From: Haloechinothrix aidingensis
GTDB lineage: Bacteria; Actinomycetota; Actinomycetes; Mycobacteriales; Pseudonocardiaceae
Assembly (NCBI RefSeq): GCF_013450155.1
Contig: NZ_JACCKD010000005.1
Coordinates: forward strand, 148,012-212,011
DNA length: 64,000 bases
Reading direction: 5' to 3'
The position numbers and the translations under genes are program-made. Shown here piece after piece: positions 1 to 9,593 of this stretch. Below the pieces are notes generated by a model. That model saw only the letters and a list, made by a program, of their open reading frames with translations, was not told the origin of the DNA and made no database searches. The number at the start of each line of letters is the position of its first letter. Position 1 is the first letter of the stretch.

Positions 1-885
1 TACCTGGGCTCCCAAGCCTGCCGAGACGGCAGGTACACCTGAGACCGTCACATCACGAGCGTCCAGGTCCGCGTCCGATACCGTGGAGCGAACGTCGCTG
101 ACCAGCTCGCCGGTAGCCTCCTCGCTCAGCCCGTGGCGTGGCCGCACGTGAATCGCGACCGCGTCGTCGCGAGGCACGACGAACCTCCACTGGGGACGTG
201 GTGCGCCGTCGGCGTCGAACACGACTTGCTGGACGAAGTCGCTGTTGTGCAATGTCGGCAGGCCCGCAGGAAGCCCCTGTACGAGAAGGTCGCCGTAACG
301 CTGGTCGAACTCGCGTACGGCCTTCTCGCCTGCTCGCTCGGCCGCAGCATCCGAGGCGCCATCTCGCTTCGCCTCGTCGACCGCCTGGGTACGTATGCCG
401 TCCCGGCGTCCGCTGAGCTCGGCGAGCAGATCTTGGGTGTGTCCCGCGATCTGGTTCAACATCGTGCCCGGCCCGTATACGGTCGCTACGTTGGCGAGTT
501 CGGAGAGCTCACCTTCCATACCGAGCAGCGGCAGTAGGTGGTTGTTCTCGAACTGCTGGCGGGGCATGTTCGACTCGACCAGCACCACGACAGGATCGCC
601 ACCGAAGGACTGGTTGACCGTTTCCAGGTCCTCCATGACCGGGTCATCGACGGGGAGGAACGAGGCGAGCTTGGTCTCCATCTCCACTTGTGCCAGCCCG
701 GACACGACGAGGGTCCCGAGCCCGAGCGTGGTCACTGTGAGCCCCAGCGCCCGTTTCGTGGGTCGCCGTACGCCGCGCCTGATGACCGCGCAGCTGCGGC
801 GAACCCGAGCGGATCCGCCGCGAAGCGCGGCGCCGAGACGGGGCTTCAGCGGCCGGGGCCGCCGGAAGGCCGGCAGCAACCTCAC
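1..885 (-). CDS. MMPL/RND-family transporter, C-terminus cut off by the window edge
   Basis: Only the first 295 codons are present. The predicted protein has a basic N-terminus, one membrane segment near residues 43-63, and a long extracytoplasmic domain (TKLASFLPVDDPVMEDLE; GGDPVVVLVESN) typical of MMPL/RND exporters, which move lipids across the actinobacterial envelope. The GTG start directly follows the mceF stop codon and has a strong ribosome site (GAGGAGGGG) inside the end of mceF, so the two genes are translationally coupled. This places the transporter as the last known gene of the mce operon. The remaining membrane segments lie outside the window, so the exact subfamily is open. Confidence 0.82.
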   Translation of the reverse strand, partial: MRLLPAFRRPRPLKPRLGAALRGGSARVRRSCAVIRRGVRRPTKRALGLTVTTLGLGTLVVSGLAQVEMETKLASFLPVDDPVMEDLETVNQSFGGDPVVVLVESNMPRQQFENNHLLPLLGMEGELSELANVATVYGPGTMLNQIAGHTQDLLAELSGRRDGIRTQAVDEAKRDGASDAAAERAGEKAVREFDQRYGDLLVQGLPAGLPTLHNSDFVQQVVFDADGAPRPQWRFVVPRDDAVAIHVRPRHGLSEEATGELVSDVRSTVSDADLDARDVTVSGVPAVSAGLGAQV

Positions 886-2178
886 TCAGTTCCCCTCCTC
901 CACGCGTGGGTAGCTTCCCTCGAAGGGAGCCGGGCGTTCCGCCTGGCCCGGGCCCGGGTAGGGGTTGACGCGCGGGCTGAGGTCGTTGGTCCCGCCGGGT
1001 ATACCCGCCACGCTCTGCTCGTTCGGGACCACCGTGAACGGGACGTGGTGGCCTCCGAGCCGGGTCGCGTCCGCCGCGTCGGCGGTCGTGGCGAACCATG
1101 CCGCCAGGTCCTGCCCGTAGGGACGCAGGTACGCCAACATGGGGTTCACGTCGGCCAGTGCGGTACTCGCGTGCGGCAAGAGGCTGCGCACGTCCTCGCC
1201 GACCGGCGGTATGCGCTCCAGCGTCTCCGGCGCACGCTTCAGGACGCTGTCCAGGTGCGGCAGCAAGCCACGCAGATCGGCCGAGGTTTCCGGCAGTTGT
1301 CGCAAAGCGGCCGTGAGATCCGGAGCCGCCGCATCGAGATTGGCCGCGACCGGACCGAGGTCCTCGCCGAGGCGTTCCAGATCATCGCTGGCGCCGCGCG
1401 CGGTATCCAGCAGCCCCGGGAGCTTGCGCATGACGTCTTCGAGATGCTCGTTACCATTCGCGGTCACTTCGGTCAGCTTCTCGGCGTCGCCGACCAGTTG
1501 CGCGATCTGCCCTTGCCGGGTGTCGAGCGCGCTCAGCAACGTCGCCGCATTGCCGCTGAGTTCACGGAGTTCTGTGGATTGGTCCGCGAGCGCGTCCAAC
1601 ACCGTCTCTCCCTGCCGTCCCATGTGTCCCAGGCCACGGAGCGTCGCGGAGATCTGCTCAGCCGTACCGTCGGTGGCCATGCCCAGCGAACGCAGGGTTC
1701 CCGCAAGCGCTTCGCGTGTCGGCTGGTCAAGGCTGACCAGGACGTCGTTGAGGTCGACCGCTGGTTCGGCCGAACCTTCGGGTAAGGCCGAGCCGGCCGG
1801 GATCGCTTCGCCGTCACCGTCGTCGATCTGCAGGAACGTCTCCTGCAACAGCGTCTTGTACCGGACGGTCACCGCGGCACCCTCGTGCAGCGGAGCGTAC
1901 TCGTCGTCCAGCTCCACAGTGACCCGAGCGTGATCCTGTTCCGTCTCGATCTCGACGACCGAACCGATCTCGACACCATCGGCCATCACATCCGACGCGT
2001 GGACGAGATTGTCCACTGTGGGGACGTCGAGAGATACGCGGTACCCTTCCTCGCTCACCAACGGGATCCGGCCACCCGCTCCCGTCCACAGGAAGACGAA
2101 CACACCGGCGCACAGCGCCACGAACGCCAGCACGACGGCGAGTCGAAGGTATCCGAGTATCGATGTCGGGATCCGCAT
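886..2178 (-). CDS. mceF: MCE-family lipid-binding protein, sixth in the operon (MceF position)
   Basis: 430 aa. One N-terminal membrane anchor (about residues 12-32) is followed by an MCE/MlaD beta-barrel domain (about 38-115, YRVSLDVPTVDNLVHASDVMADGVEIGSV). Then comes a long helical region with regular leucine and proline spacing, and a Pro-rich tail containing NPYPGPG. MCE subunits form the periplasmic needle or tunnel of ABC-type lipid importers. The letter is assigned by position (sixth of six) rather than by diagnostic residues. It lies 10 bp after mceE and abuts the transporter gene downstream. Confidence 0.88.
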   Translation of the reverse strand: MRIPTSILGYLRLAVVLAFVALCAGVFVFLWTGAGGRIPLVSEEGYRVSLDVPTVDNLVHASDVMADGVEIGSVVEIETEQDHARVTVELDDEYAPLHEGAAVTVRYKTLLQETFLQIDDGDGEAIPAGSALPEGSAEPAVDLNDVLVSLDQPTREALAGTLRSLGMATDGTAEQISATLRGLGHMGRQGETVLDALADQSTELRELSGNAATLLSALDTRQGQIAQLVGDAEKLTEVTANGNEHLEDVMRKLPGLLDTARGASDDLERLGEDLGPVAANLDAAAPDLTAALRQLPETSADLRGLLPHLDSVLKRAPETLERIPPVGEDVRSLLPHASTALADVNPMLAYLRPYGQDLAAWFATTADAADATRLGGHHVPFTVVPNEQSVAGIPGGTNDLSPRVNPYPGPGQAERPAPFEGSYPRVEEGN

Positions 2179-2188
2179 GATCGGCTCC

Positions 2189-3445
2189 TCAGTTCCCCTG
2201 GGACGGCAGGTCGTCGAGCAGTGGGATCGTGTCCGGCGCGCCCACCAGGTGGGCGCGGATCACCGGCGCGTTTCCGTCTCGCAGGCTGGTCACCGACGCC
2301 GTGTTGTAGGTGAACGCTCGCAGGTCCTCGAGGTAGGGCACGAGCGCCGCGGTGACCGGATCCAGTTGCGCGCTGATATCCGTGAGGTCACCGAGCGCGG
2401 CGCGCGTATCACTGAGAACGGGGCGCAGGTCGGCTGCGACCGGCTTCAGCCGTTCGACCACCGGGTTCGCCTTGTCGATAACGGTATCCGCCTCCTCCAC
2501 GGTCGATCTCAGCTGCGCAAGGGCACCTGGCAGGTCGTCGGACGCCTCGCGGACATTGTCCAGAGTGGGATCCAACTGGCCGGACAGCTCCTGCACCGCA
2601 TCGGTCGCCCGTCGGAGCTGCGAGGTGAACTCGGGGAGCTGTTGAATGGACTCGTCGAGTGGGTGGCTCCGGTCGCTCAGGACGCTCAGGCTCTCCTCCA
2701 GGTCCGCTGCCAACCGGGTGAGCCTCTCGTTGTCCTCGCCGACGGATCGCGAGATCGTCGCGAGCGCGCTCACCAGCTCGGCCAGCGTGTCCTGGCGTTC
2801 GTGCAGCTCTTCCACGACCGGGCGCAGGTCCCGCATGACCCTGTCGGTGCCCGCGACGCCGCCTGCCAGCTCCTCGCTGGCGTGAGTCAGCGCGACATCG
2901 GCTTCGTTGATCACCGCCGCCAGCGCGTCCCTGGTGTTCTCGTCCAGGTGTTCGGTCACACGGTCGACCGTCACCGGCGTCTCCGTGTTGCCCACGGGAA
3001 GCCGCTGGCCGGCCTCGATGGGTTCGCCGGGGGGACCGCCGGGATCGATGGTGACGTACATCTCGTTCAACGGGCTCTTCGGCCTGAGAACGAGGCTGGC
3101 GTTGTCGTAGATCCGGTGCTGGGGGTCGACACCCAAGCTGAGAACCGCCTTGCCGTCCTCGCTCACCTCGGATTTCTCGATCGTGCCGACCGTCACGCCT
3201 GCGATCCGCACCCCCTGACCCTGGCCGGCAGCGACACCGTGCGCTTCGTCGAAGACCGCTTCGAACTGGAAACGGTCGGTCCATGGCCAGGTGGTCAAGC
3301 CCGAGCCCTGATTGTTGACGATCACGACCCCAGAGGTGACGCCGAGCACGATCAGGCACAGGAGGACCAGCGCGTTCCTGCCGAACCGCGGTTCGGTCCG
3401 TACCCGTTGCCAGGTCTTGCGCAGTCGCCCGGTCGCCGTATTCAT
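2189..3445 (-). CDS. mceE: MCE-family protein, fifth in the operon (MceE position), no visible lipobox
   Basis: 418 aa. It has a basic N-terminus, one membrane segment (about residues 25-43, ALVLLCLIVLGVTSGVVIV), an MCE domain (about 50-130) and an extended helical C-terminal half. Its ATG overlaps the mceD stop by 4 bp (ATGA). In mycobacteria the fifth MCE protein is usually a lipoprotein. Here the only cysteine near the anchor is preceded by Leu-Leu and does not fit a lipobox, so this copy looks membrane-anchored rather than lipidated. The letter is inferred from gene order. Confidence 0.87.
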   Translation of the reverse strand: MNTATGRLRKTWQRVRTEPRFGRNALVLLCLIVLGVTSGVVIVNNQGSGLTTWPWTDRFQFEAVFDEAHGVAAGQGQGVRIAGVTVGTIEKSEVSEDGKAVLSLGVDPQHRIYDNASLVLRPKSPLNEMYVTIDPGGPPGEPIEAGQRLPVGNTETPVTVDRVTEHLDENTRDALAAVINEADVALTHASEELAGGVAGTDRVMRDLRPVVEELHERQDTLAELVSALATISRSVGEDNERLTRLAADLEESLSVLSDRSHPLDESIQQLPEFTSQLRRATDAVQELSGQLDPTLDNVREASDDLPGALAQLRSTVEEADTVIDKANPVVERLKPVAADLRPVLSDTRAALGDLTDISAQLDPVTAALVPYLEDLRAFTYNTASVTSLRDGNAPVIRAHLVGAPDTIPLLDDLPSQGN

Positions 3446-4758
3446 CGAGCACCTTCCTCACCGATGCCGGCCAGCCGGCCGAAAAGCTGTTCCAGGTTCA
3501 CCGGCAGACCCCGAACCGAACCCGGCCCCACCGTCGCGGCCATGCGGAACTGATGACCGTCGGCGTCGAGTGTGCTGATCGACCCGGCCAGCCCGCTCAA
3601 TGCGTACGCCAGTGCCTTGTAGAACGGGAAATCCGCACCGCCGCCTTCGTACTTCCCCTCGCCGTGCCACGGCGAGCGAACCGTATCCAGCACGGGTCCG
3701 CGAACCCGGTCGAGTACCGGCCCTCGAACGTCATCGAGCAACGTCGTTGCCCCGTCCACGGTCGGCGCGAGATCCTCCGCCATCGGTTCCACGTCCTTCA
3801 ACGTCTCGTTGAGATTCGAGACCAGTGGACGTGCCTGGACCAGCACCGGATCGAGCTGCTCGAGTGCGGCATCCAGCTCCTGCGCGATCGGCCGAGCAGG
3901 GCCTGCGGTAGCCTTCACCTTCTCCAACGTCGTATCCAGCCGGGTGAGGCCCGATTCCGCGGAGTCGAGCGTGGCAGGCAGGGCGTCGAGCGTTTGCCGC
4001 ACATCCCCGGAACGGCGCCCCAGAACGTCGCTCGTCTCCGCGAGTCCCTCTAATATGGACTCGAGTTGATGATCGGGTGTATTCAGGGCCGCCGCAGTAT
4101 CCTCCAAACCGCTCACAATGGAGGTCAGATCCGTTTCCGGACGCCTACCTTGTGCCGCGCTCAACACATCCGCGGCCGGATCGAGAGTGTCCGGAGCGCT
4201 GTCCAGCAGGTCCTGAAGCGCGGTTCTGCCTTCGTCGTCCAACGCACCCTCGAGGTGCGTGACAGTATCCTGAAGGGCTCCAAGGGTGTCCGGTTGCAGC
4301 TCCCGCGTGATCTTGTCCAGCTCGACGGGCACGGACGTACGCTTCTCCGGGATATCGCCGTCGAAATCTCCGGGATCCCCACCCGGTATCAACTCGACGT
4401 AGTAGTAGCCACCGAGGATCGTCACCGGCCGTACGCGTGCAGACGGACGCGACCGCAGCTTGTCGTAGTCGTCACTGTCCACCTTGAGTGTGGCGACGGC
4501 ACCACCCTCGCCGTCGCGCCGGACATCGGTCACGTCACCGATAGTCACACCGGCCATCCTGACGTCTGTACGGTGAGCGCGAATTCCGTACTTGTCCGCG
4601 AAATGGACGGTTACCTTGTCACCGGATCTCAACGTCTCGGAGATCGGCTCCTTGAACATGACCAGTGTCCCGACGATCGCCAGGACAAGGATGAACACCA
4701 CTCCGAGCACGAAGGGTGATGCGGCCGACCGTTTCAGGTGTACGAACTTCGGCATCAC
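3442..4758 (-). CDS. mceD: MCE-family protein, fourth in the operon (MceD position)
   Basis: 438 aa. A membrane anchor at about residues 15-35 (PFVLGVVFILVLAIVGTLVMF) precedes an MCE domain (about 42-120, ending with GGYYYVELIPGG). A long helical segment and a C-terminal region rich in Asp/Arg repeats (DRVRGPVLDRVRGPV) follow. A GTG at 4758 overlaps the mceC stop, and the adjacent ATG at 4755 is an equally good start. It is part of the tightly coupled six-gene MCE array. Confidence 0.87.
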   Translation of the reverse strand: MMPKFVHLKRSAASPFVLGVVFILVLAIVGTLVMFKEPISETLRSGDKVTVHFADKYGIRAHRTDVRMAGVTIGDVTDVRRDGEGGAVATLKVDSDDYDKLRSRPSARVRPVTILGGYYYVELIPGGDPGDFDGDIPEKRTSVPVELDKITRELQPDTLGALQDTVTHLEGALDDEGRTALQDLLDSAPDTLDPAADVLSAAQGRRPETDLTSIVSGLEDTAAALNTPDHQLESILEGLAETSDVLGRRSGDVRQTLDALPATLDSAESGLTRLDTTLEKVKATAGPARPIAQELDAALEQLDPVLVQARPLVSNLNETLKDVEPMAEDLAPTVDGATTLLDDVRGPVLDRVRGPVLDTVRSPWHGEGKYEGGGADFPFYKALAYALSGLAGSISTLDADGHQFRMAATVGPGSVRGLPVNLEQLFGRLAGIGEEGAR

Positions 4759-6053
4759 GACCCGTCCCCCTTCGGTTCGATGAGACCGCTCTTGCGATCG
4801 TTTCCGGCCTCGCCCGGGCCCGGGTACGGGTTGCGCGCCACGGTCGGATCTGATCCGGGCAGCATGCCGGTGGCCGCTGACTCGCCACTCGGTACGTAGA
4901 CCAGGCTGAGCCAGTGGCCCGACTCGTCCGAGTTGTCGAGCGTCCGTTTGAGATGCGTGAAGAAGTCGGCGATCTCCGACGAGTACGGCGCGAGCACCGC
5001 GAGCGGGTCCGTCGCCTCGCCGAGGGCCCGGGTGACCTGCGGTGCTACCGGGCGTGCATCCGCCATTACCTCGGTCAGCTCGTCGACAGCAGGCACCGCC
5101 TCGTCCGAGACGGCCGGTAGCCTGTCCAATGGCTGCGGGGCCTCACGCAGCACGCCCCGCAGATCCGGTAGCGCTTGCCCGAGCGCCTCGCCGCCCGGAC
5201 GCAACTCGGTCATCGCCGACTCCGTGTGCGCCAACGGCTCGTCCAGCGCTCCAAGCGCGTGCCGGACGTCGCGCAACGTCTGCGGCGCCTGCGCGATGGA
5301 TCGCCGCAACGGCTCTCCCCCGTCGACCGCGACCGCCCGCAGGGTAGTACCCAGCTGTCCTGCCAGGTCCGCGATCTGATCCTGCCTCCCCTCGAACCTG
5401 CCTGCCAGCGTGTCGAGATCGCTCAGCAGCCGGGTCACGTCAGCGCCGTCGTCGACGGCCAAGGAGCGCGAGACGGTGGCGAGGTCGGGTAGCGCTTCCG
5501 GTAGTCCCTCGATCGCATCGCTGATGTTTCGCTCGTGCCCGGAGAAGCCGGTACCCGTTTCCCGGAGGAACGAACCGAGGGACTCCCGAGTGGGTTCGTC
5601 CAGGACTTCGAGGAGCTCCGTGACGTCCCGGGCCCCACCGGTCTCCGTCGCGGCTAGCACCTGGCCGGGCTGGATCTTCCCGGCGTCCGGGGTGCCGGGG
5701 TTGAGTTCGACGTACTTGGCACCCAGCGCCGAGCGAGCGCCGACCGACGCCGTTCGTGCCTCGGCATTGCGGTAGACCGTGTCGATCTCCGTGAGCTCGA
5801 GCTCGGCGATCGCCCGGCCGTCTTCGTACGAGACCTCGCTGACCCTGCCCACGCGCACGCCGCCGACCCGGACATCGTCGTCCTCGCGGAGCGTTCCGAC
5901 ATCGTTGAAGGCGGTCTTGACCGTCATCTCGGTCGTCCCCGGCAGGCCGCCCGTAGCGTTCACGCTGAACACGACAGCTGCGGCGAAGACCGTGATGACG
6001 GCCGTTCCCACCACAAGGGAACGCCGCCACTGCTTCTCACGCCGCGTCATCAC
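4755..6053 (-). CDS. mceC: MCE-family protein, third in the operon (MceC position)
   Basis: 432 aa. The protein has a basic N-terminus, a membrane anchor at about residues 13-30, an MCE domain at about 38-118 (TAFNDVGTLREDDDVRVGGVRVGRV) and a helical C-terminal half. Its tail carries NPYPGPGEAG, the same short Pro-Gly motif seen near the end of the MceF-position protein. The GTG start overlaps the mceB stop (GTGA) and is preceded by GGAGG; an ATG follows immediately as the second codon. Confidence 0.87.
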   Translation of the reverse strand: MMTRREKQWRRSLVVGTAVITVFAAAVVFSVNATGGLPGTTEMTVKTAFNDVGTLREDDDVRVGGVRVGRVSEVSYEDGRAIAELELTEIDTVYRNAEARTASVGARSALGAKYVELNPGTPDAGKIQPGQVLAATETGGARDVTELLEVLDEPTRESLGSFLRETGTGFSGHERNISDAIEGLPEALPDLATVSRSLAVDDGADVTRLLSDLDTLAGRFEGRQDQIADLAGQLGTTLRAVAVDGGEPLRRSIAQAPQTLRDVRHALGALDEPLAHTESAMTELRPGGEALGQALPDLRGVLREAPQPLDRLPAVSDEAVPAVDELTEVMADARPVAPQVTRALGEATDPLAVLAPYSSEIADFFTHLKRTLDNSDESGHWLSLVYVPSGESAATGMLPGSDPTVARNPYPGPGEAGNDRKSGLIEPKGDGS

Positions 6054-7474
6054 TGCCCACCTCCGATCAAGAGCTCCAACGCGCCGGCTTCCTGCTCCCG
6101 GCTCAAGCCGGTCGCGCCGCCTCCCTCGTCGTCCTGCGGAGCCAGGAGTCCGTGTGACTGGGAGGGCTCCTGAGTATCCGGCATACCGGACAGCAGATCG
6201 TCCACGTTCTGCTGCTCGTCGTCCTGGTCGCCGGATTCCTGCTCGCCTGCCGTGCCGGTCAGCTGCGGTAGCAGCATCTCGGCCATCTGCGGACTGACCA
6301 CGAGCTGGCCGCGGAAGTAGTGCGAGATCCCGTCATGGCCGTTCGTGGCCAGCGCCCAGTACCGGATGAAGTCGAGAACATCACCGATGCTTCCCGCGAG
6401 CGAGTCCACGATCGGCTGTGCGTCCGACGCCACGGACCGCAGGTCGGGCGAGGCCTGGCGCAGTTGGGCCGTCACCGGTCGGGCCTCGGACAGCAGCTCC
6501 TCCCCACGGTCGAGGACCGGTTTTGTGCTGGCGAGCGCGGGAGTCGCGGAGTTCGCGAACGACTCCACCTCGGCGCTGAGCTCTTCGAGGTCGTCGGTCG
6601 TGGGCCGCAGCGCTTCGAGTGTCGGAGTGGTCTGTTCCGCGGTACCGGCGAGCCTGCCCAGCACGTTTCGCGCTTCGGCGAGCGTGCCCGGCAGCTGCGT
6701 CAGTGTATCCCTGAGGTGGCGCTGCTCCTCAGCGGTCACGGCGGTCAGCTGCGAGGTGGCCTCGACGAGCGCATCGAGCGTGCCGCCCTGCTCATCCGCG
6801 AGCGCGCCTGCGACGGGCTCGACACGATCGACGACGTCGCCGAGGAGCTCGTTCTGCTCCTTCAGGATGTTCACCAGCCTCCCGGTGTCTTCCATCGCCG
6901 GGGCCAGCGCCTCGATAGTGGCGTCGAGGTTCTCTCCCTGGCCGTCCATGCCACGACCGAGGGCGGTGATCAGCGCGGCGAGCGCCTGGCCCGTCGGTTG
7001 GTCGATCGTGTTGAGCACCTGGTCCAGCTGCGCGGCCTGATCGTTCTGGCTTACCGGGAGGATGTCGCCGTCGTTCAACGTCCGGGACGAAGGGGAGCCC
7101 CTGTCCAGATCGACGTAGTACTCACCGAGCAGGCTGGATGCGCGAACCGTAGCTGTGGCGTCTTCGTAAACCGGTAGGGCGTCGTTGGTCAGGTGCAGCG
7201 TTACGCGCGCCAGCTTCGTCGACTTCTCGCCGCCGGCAACCCCCATCTCGACGATCTCACCCACCGGGACCCCGTCGACCTTCACGTCGAGGCCGGCCAT
7301 GAGCGGGCTCGCGTCACGGAACTCGGCACCGACCAGTATCCCGTCACGCTCGCCGGTGTCGACCGTCGCCCAGCCGGCACTGCCGAGGACGACCACGAGC
7401 GCGAGAGCGACGATGCGAGTCACCGAGGCGCGGCCGCGCAGCATCGGCATGGTCGAGCGAGCTGGACGTCTCAC
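6050..7474 (-). CDS. mceB: MCE-family protein, second in the operon (MceB position)
   Basis: 474 aa from the GTG at 7474. I prefer this start because it overlaps the mceA stop as GTGA and has AAGGGAG 9 nt upstream. An upstream ATG at 7504 would overlap mceA by 34 bp. The protein has a basic N-terminus, a membrane anchor (VALALVVVLGSAGWATV), an MCE domain (FRDASPLMAGLDVKVDGVPVG onward) and a long helical region. Its acidic, Gln-rich tail (GDQDDEQQNVDDLL) is not seen in the other five subunits. Confidence 0.86.
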   Translation of the reverse strand: MRRPARSTMPMLRGRASVTRIVALALVVVLGSAGWATVDTGERDGILVGAEFRDASPLMAGLDVKVDGVPVGEIVEMGVAGGEKSTKLARVTLHLTNDALPVYEDATATVRASSLLGEYYVDLDRGSPSSRTLNDGDILPVSQNDQAAQLDQVLNTIDQPTGQALAALITALGRGMDGQGENLDATIEALAPAMEDTGRLVNILKEQNELLGDVVDRVEPVAGALADEQGGTLDALVEATSQLTAVTAEEQRHLRDTLTQLPGTLAEARNVLGRLAGTAEQTTPTLEALRPTTDDLEELSAEVESFANSATPALASTKPVLDRGEELLSEARPVTAQLRQASPDLRSVASDAQPIVDSLAGSIGDVLDFIRYWALATNGHDGISHYFRGQLVVSPQMAEMLLPQLTGTAGEQESGDQDDEQQNVDDLLSGMPDTQEPSQSHGLLAPQDDEGGGATGLSREQEAGALELLIGGGQ

Positions 7475-8703
7475 CGGACACCACTCCCTTGCGCGTCGCG
7501 CCACGGTTGCCCCACCAGCGCTCCGGGTGCGGGCTGGCGATTCGACTCGAAACCCGGTGGCACGACTCCGGGGTTCACCCCGGGCGTCATCGCGCCACCC
7601 AGCACGTTGAACCGGGCGTAGTGCCCGGTACCGGTATAGTTACCGGCCGCCGAGTTCCAGTTCGTGAATACCCCTGCCGCCTCCGGCGTGTAGGGGCGCA
7701 GGAAGTCCAGCGGTTCGAGCAGGCCCTCGACAACGGCCTCCGTGCCCGGAAGCACGTCACGTGCCGAGTCGAGCATCGCGGGCGTACCCGCCAGTGCCTC
7801 GTCGGCCGATCGCAGCGTCGGCCGTAGTCGGTCCATAACCGGCCGCAGCTCCGTCAGCACCGGCTCCAGGTTCCGCGCCACCGACGGCAGCCGGTCGGTC
7901 GCCGGTTCGAGCTCCTCGAGCAACGGGGATGCCTCGTCGACGACACCGGGCACCTTCCCGAGCGTGTCGTCCGCACGCTCGACTGTCTCGGGGAGCTTCT
8001 CCAGGGATTGCCCCAGCTTCTGCCGCTCCTCCGCGACGTCCGCGGAGAGCTGAGAGAGGTTCTGTACGATCGCCCGAACCTTGCCGTCGTCAGCGGCGAG
8101 CGTGCCGGTCATATCGTTCAGCTGGGAGACGATCTGCGAGATCGCCTCGCCGTCTGCTCCGATACCCTTCAACACCTCGCCGAGTGCCTGGAGAGCGGGG
8201 CCCGCCGACTCCAGCGTCGCCTGAAGGTCTTGCTCGTGCCCGCCCACCGTGGTGTTCAGACTACTGATCAGCGAGTTCAGGCGTTCCCGAGTCGGCTCAT
8301 CGAGCGCCGCCAGGACCTGGTCGACCTCCATCGGTTCGGGCATCTTCCCCTTGAGCATCCCGCCTGCCGGTATCGTGGCATTCTCTTGTGGACCGTCGTG
8401 CACCTCGACGAAGCGCTCTCCCACAAGGGACTTCCATTTCACCGTGACCTTCGCCCCGTCGTGCAACGGCGCGTGGCTGCCATCGATCTCGAGCGTCAGC
8501 CGGGCGTGCCCGTCCTGCGCACGGACATCGGCCAACGAACCCGACCGGAACCCGTCGATCAACACCGGGCTACCGCTGTTGAGGTTGGTGGCCGTCGGCA
8601 GAACGACGTCGACGGTGTAGTCCTCGTCGTTGGCCAGCGACACGCCGCCGACCGCCGCAGCCACCAGCGCAGCGACCCCCACAAGTACCGCGATCCGTCT
8701 CAT
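7471..8703 (-). CDS. mceA: MCE-family protein, first in the operon (MceA position)
   Basis: 410 aa. A very short N-terminal anchor (about residues 5-24) leads into the MCE domain (about 30-110, with VKWKSLVGERFVEV near its end). A helical region and a Gly/Pro-rich C-terminus with two GxNPGVVPPG-like stretches follow. It starts 3 bp after the ATPase stop, so ATPase and first MCE subunit are read from the same messenger. Confidence 0.87.
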   Translation of the reverse strand: MRRIAVLVGVAALVAAAVGGVSLANDEDYTVDVVLPTATNLNSGSPVLIDGFRSGSLADVRAQDGHARLTLEIDGSHAPLHDGAKVTVKWKSLVGERFVEVHDGPQENATIPAGGMLKGKMPEPMEVDQVLAALDEPTRERLNSLISSLNTTVGGHEQDLQATLESAGPALQALGEVLKGIGADGEAISQIVSQLNDMTGTLAADDGKVRAIVQNLSQLSADVAEERQKLGQSLEKLPETVERADDTLGKVPGVVDEASPLLEELEPATDRLPSVARNLEPVLTELRPVMDRLRPTLRSADEALAGTPAMLDSARDVLPGTEAVVEGLLEPLDFLRPYTPEAAGVFTNWNSAAGNYTGTGHYARFNVLGGAMTPGVNPGVVPPGFESNRQPAPGALVGQPWRDAQGSGVR

Positions 8704-8706
8704 AGC

Positions 8707-9564
8707 TCAGTCCATCCCCAGAGGGCCTGCCGATGCTCCGGAAAGGAACTGTCGAACGAACGGATCCTCGCTGCCGAACGCACTGCTGGCATCACCGTAG
8801 TGGACCACGTTTCCCTTCCACAGAACGCCGACGTAGTCACTGACCTTCTTCGCGCTCTGGATGTCGTGTGTGACGACGAGATAGGTACCGCCGTGCTCGC
8901 GGTGAATGTCGAGTATCAGGTCGCACAGCAGGCTGGTACGGACGGGGTCCAGTCCCGAGTCGGGCTCGTCGAACAACACGATCTGGGGCTTCATCACGAG
9001 GGCCCTGGCGAAACCGGCTCGCTTGCGCATGCCCCCGGACAGCTCCCCCGGGTACTTGTCGATCGCCTCTTCGAGGCCGACTTCCTTGATGTGGGACATG
9101 ACCGTGTGCTCGATCTCGTCCTCAGCCCTGTCGGTGTGCTTCCGCAACGGGAATGCCACGTTGTCGTAGATGTTCATGGACCCGAAGAGAGCACCGTCCT
9201 GGAACAGCACGCCGAACTTCTTCCGGATCTCGTAACGCTCGCTCTCGCTGATTCCCCAGATGTTGCGCCCGAAGACGAGTACCTCGCCTTCATCCGGCTC
9301 GAGCAGCCCGACGAGGTGTTTGATCAGCACGCTCTTGCCCGTACCCGACGGCCCGAGAATGGTCGTGATCGCCTCGTCGGCGAAGTCCAGACTCAATCCC
9401 TTCATGACGGCCGAGTCGCCGAACGCCTTGTGCAAGTTCCGAACCTGCATGCTGTTACCGTCGGCGTCGCCGTGCGAACCGTTGTCCGTCCGGTCCCTGC
9501 GACCACCGTCCGGTGCGGTCCCCGTGACGGGCCGCTCGCCACGGGCAAAGATCTTCTCCAGCAT
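8707..9564 (-). CDS. mkl: ABC transporter ATPase of the MCE importer (Mkl/MceG/MlaF type)
   Basis: 285 aa. Energises lipid uptake by the YrbE/MCE complex on the cytoplasmic face. Walker A is GPSGTGKS at residues 71-78, the ABC signature is LSGGMRKRAG, and Walker B is IVLFDEPDSGLD followed by a switch histidine (VVTHD). A 38-residue charged N-terminal extension precedes the ABC fold. The ATG at 9564 has GAGGGAG upstream and is preferred over Met39. In M. tuberculosis the single MceG ATPase is encoded away from its four mce operons, whereas here it lies between yrbEB and mceA. Confidence 0.93.
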   Translation of the reverse strand: MLEKIFARGERPVTGTAPDGGRRDRTDNGSHGDADGNSMQVRNLHKAFGDSAVMKGLSLDFADEAITTILGPSGTGKSVLIKHLVGLLEPDEGEVLVFGRNIWGISESERYEIRKKFGVLFQDGALFGSMNIYDNVAFPLRKHTDRAEDEIEHTVMSHIKEVGLEEAIDKYPGELSGGMRKRAGFARALVMKPQIVLFDEPDSGLDPVRTSLLCDLILDIHREHGGTYLVVTHDIQSAKKVSDYVGVLWKGNVVHYGDASSAFGSEDPFVRQFLSGASAGPLGMD

Positions 9565-9593
9565 GAAATGGCTCCCTCAGGGTTCCCGCGACT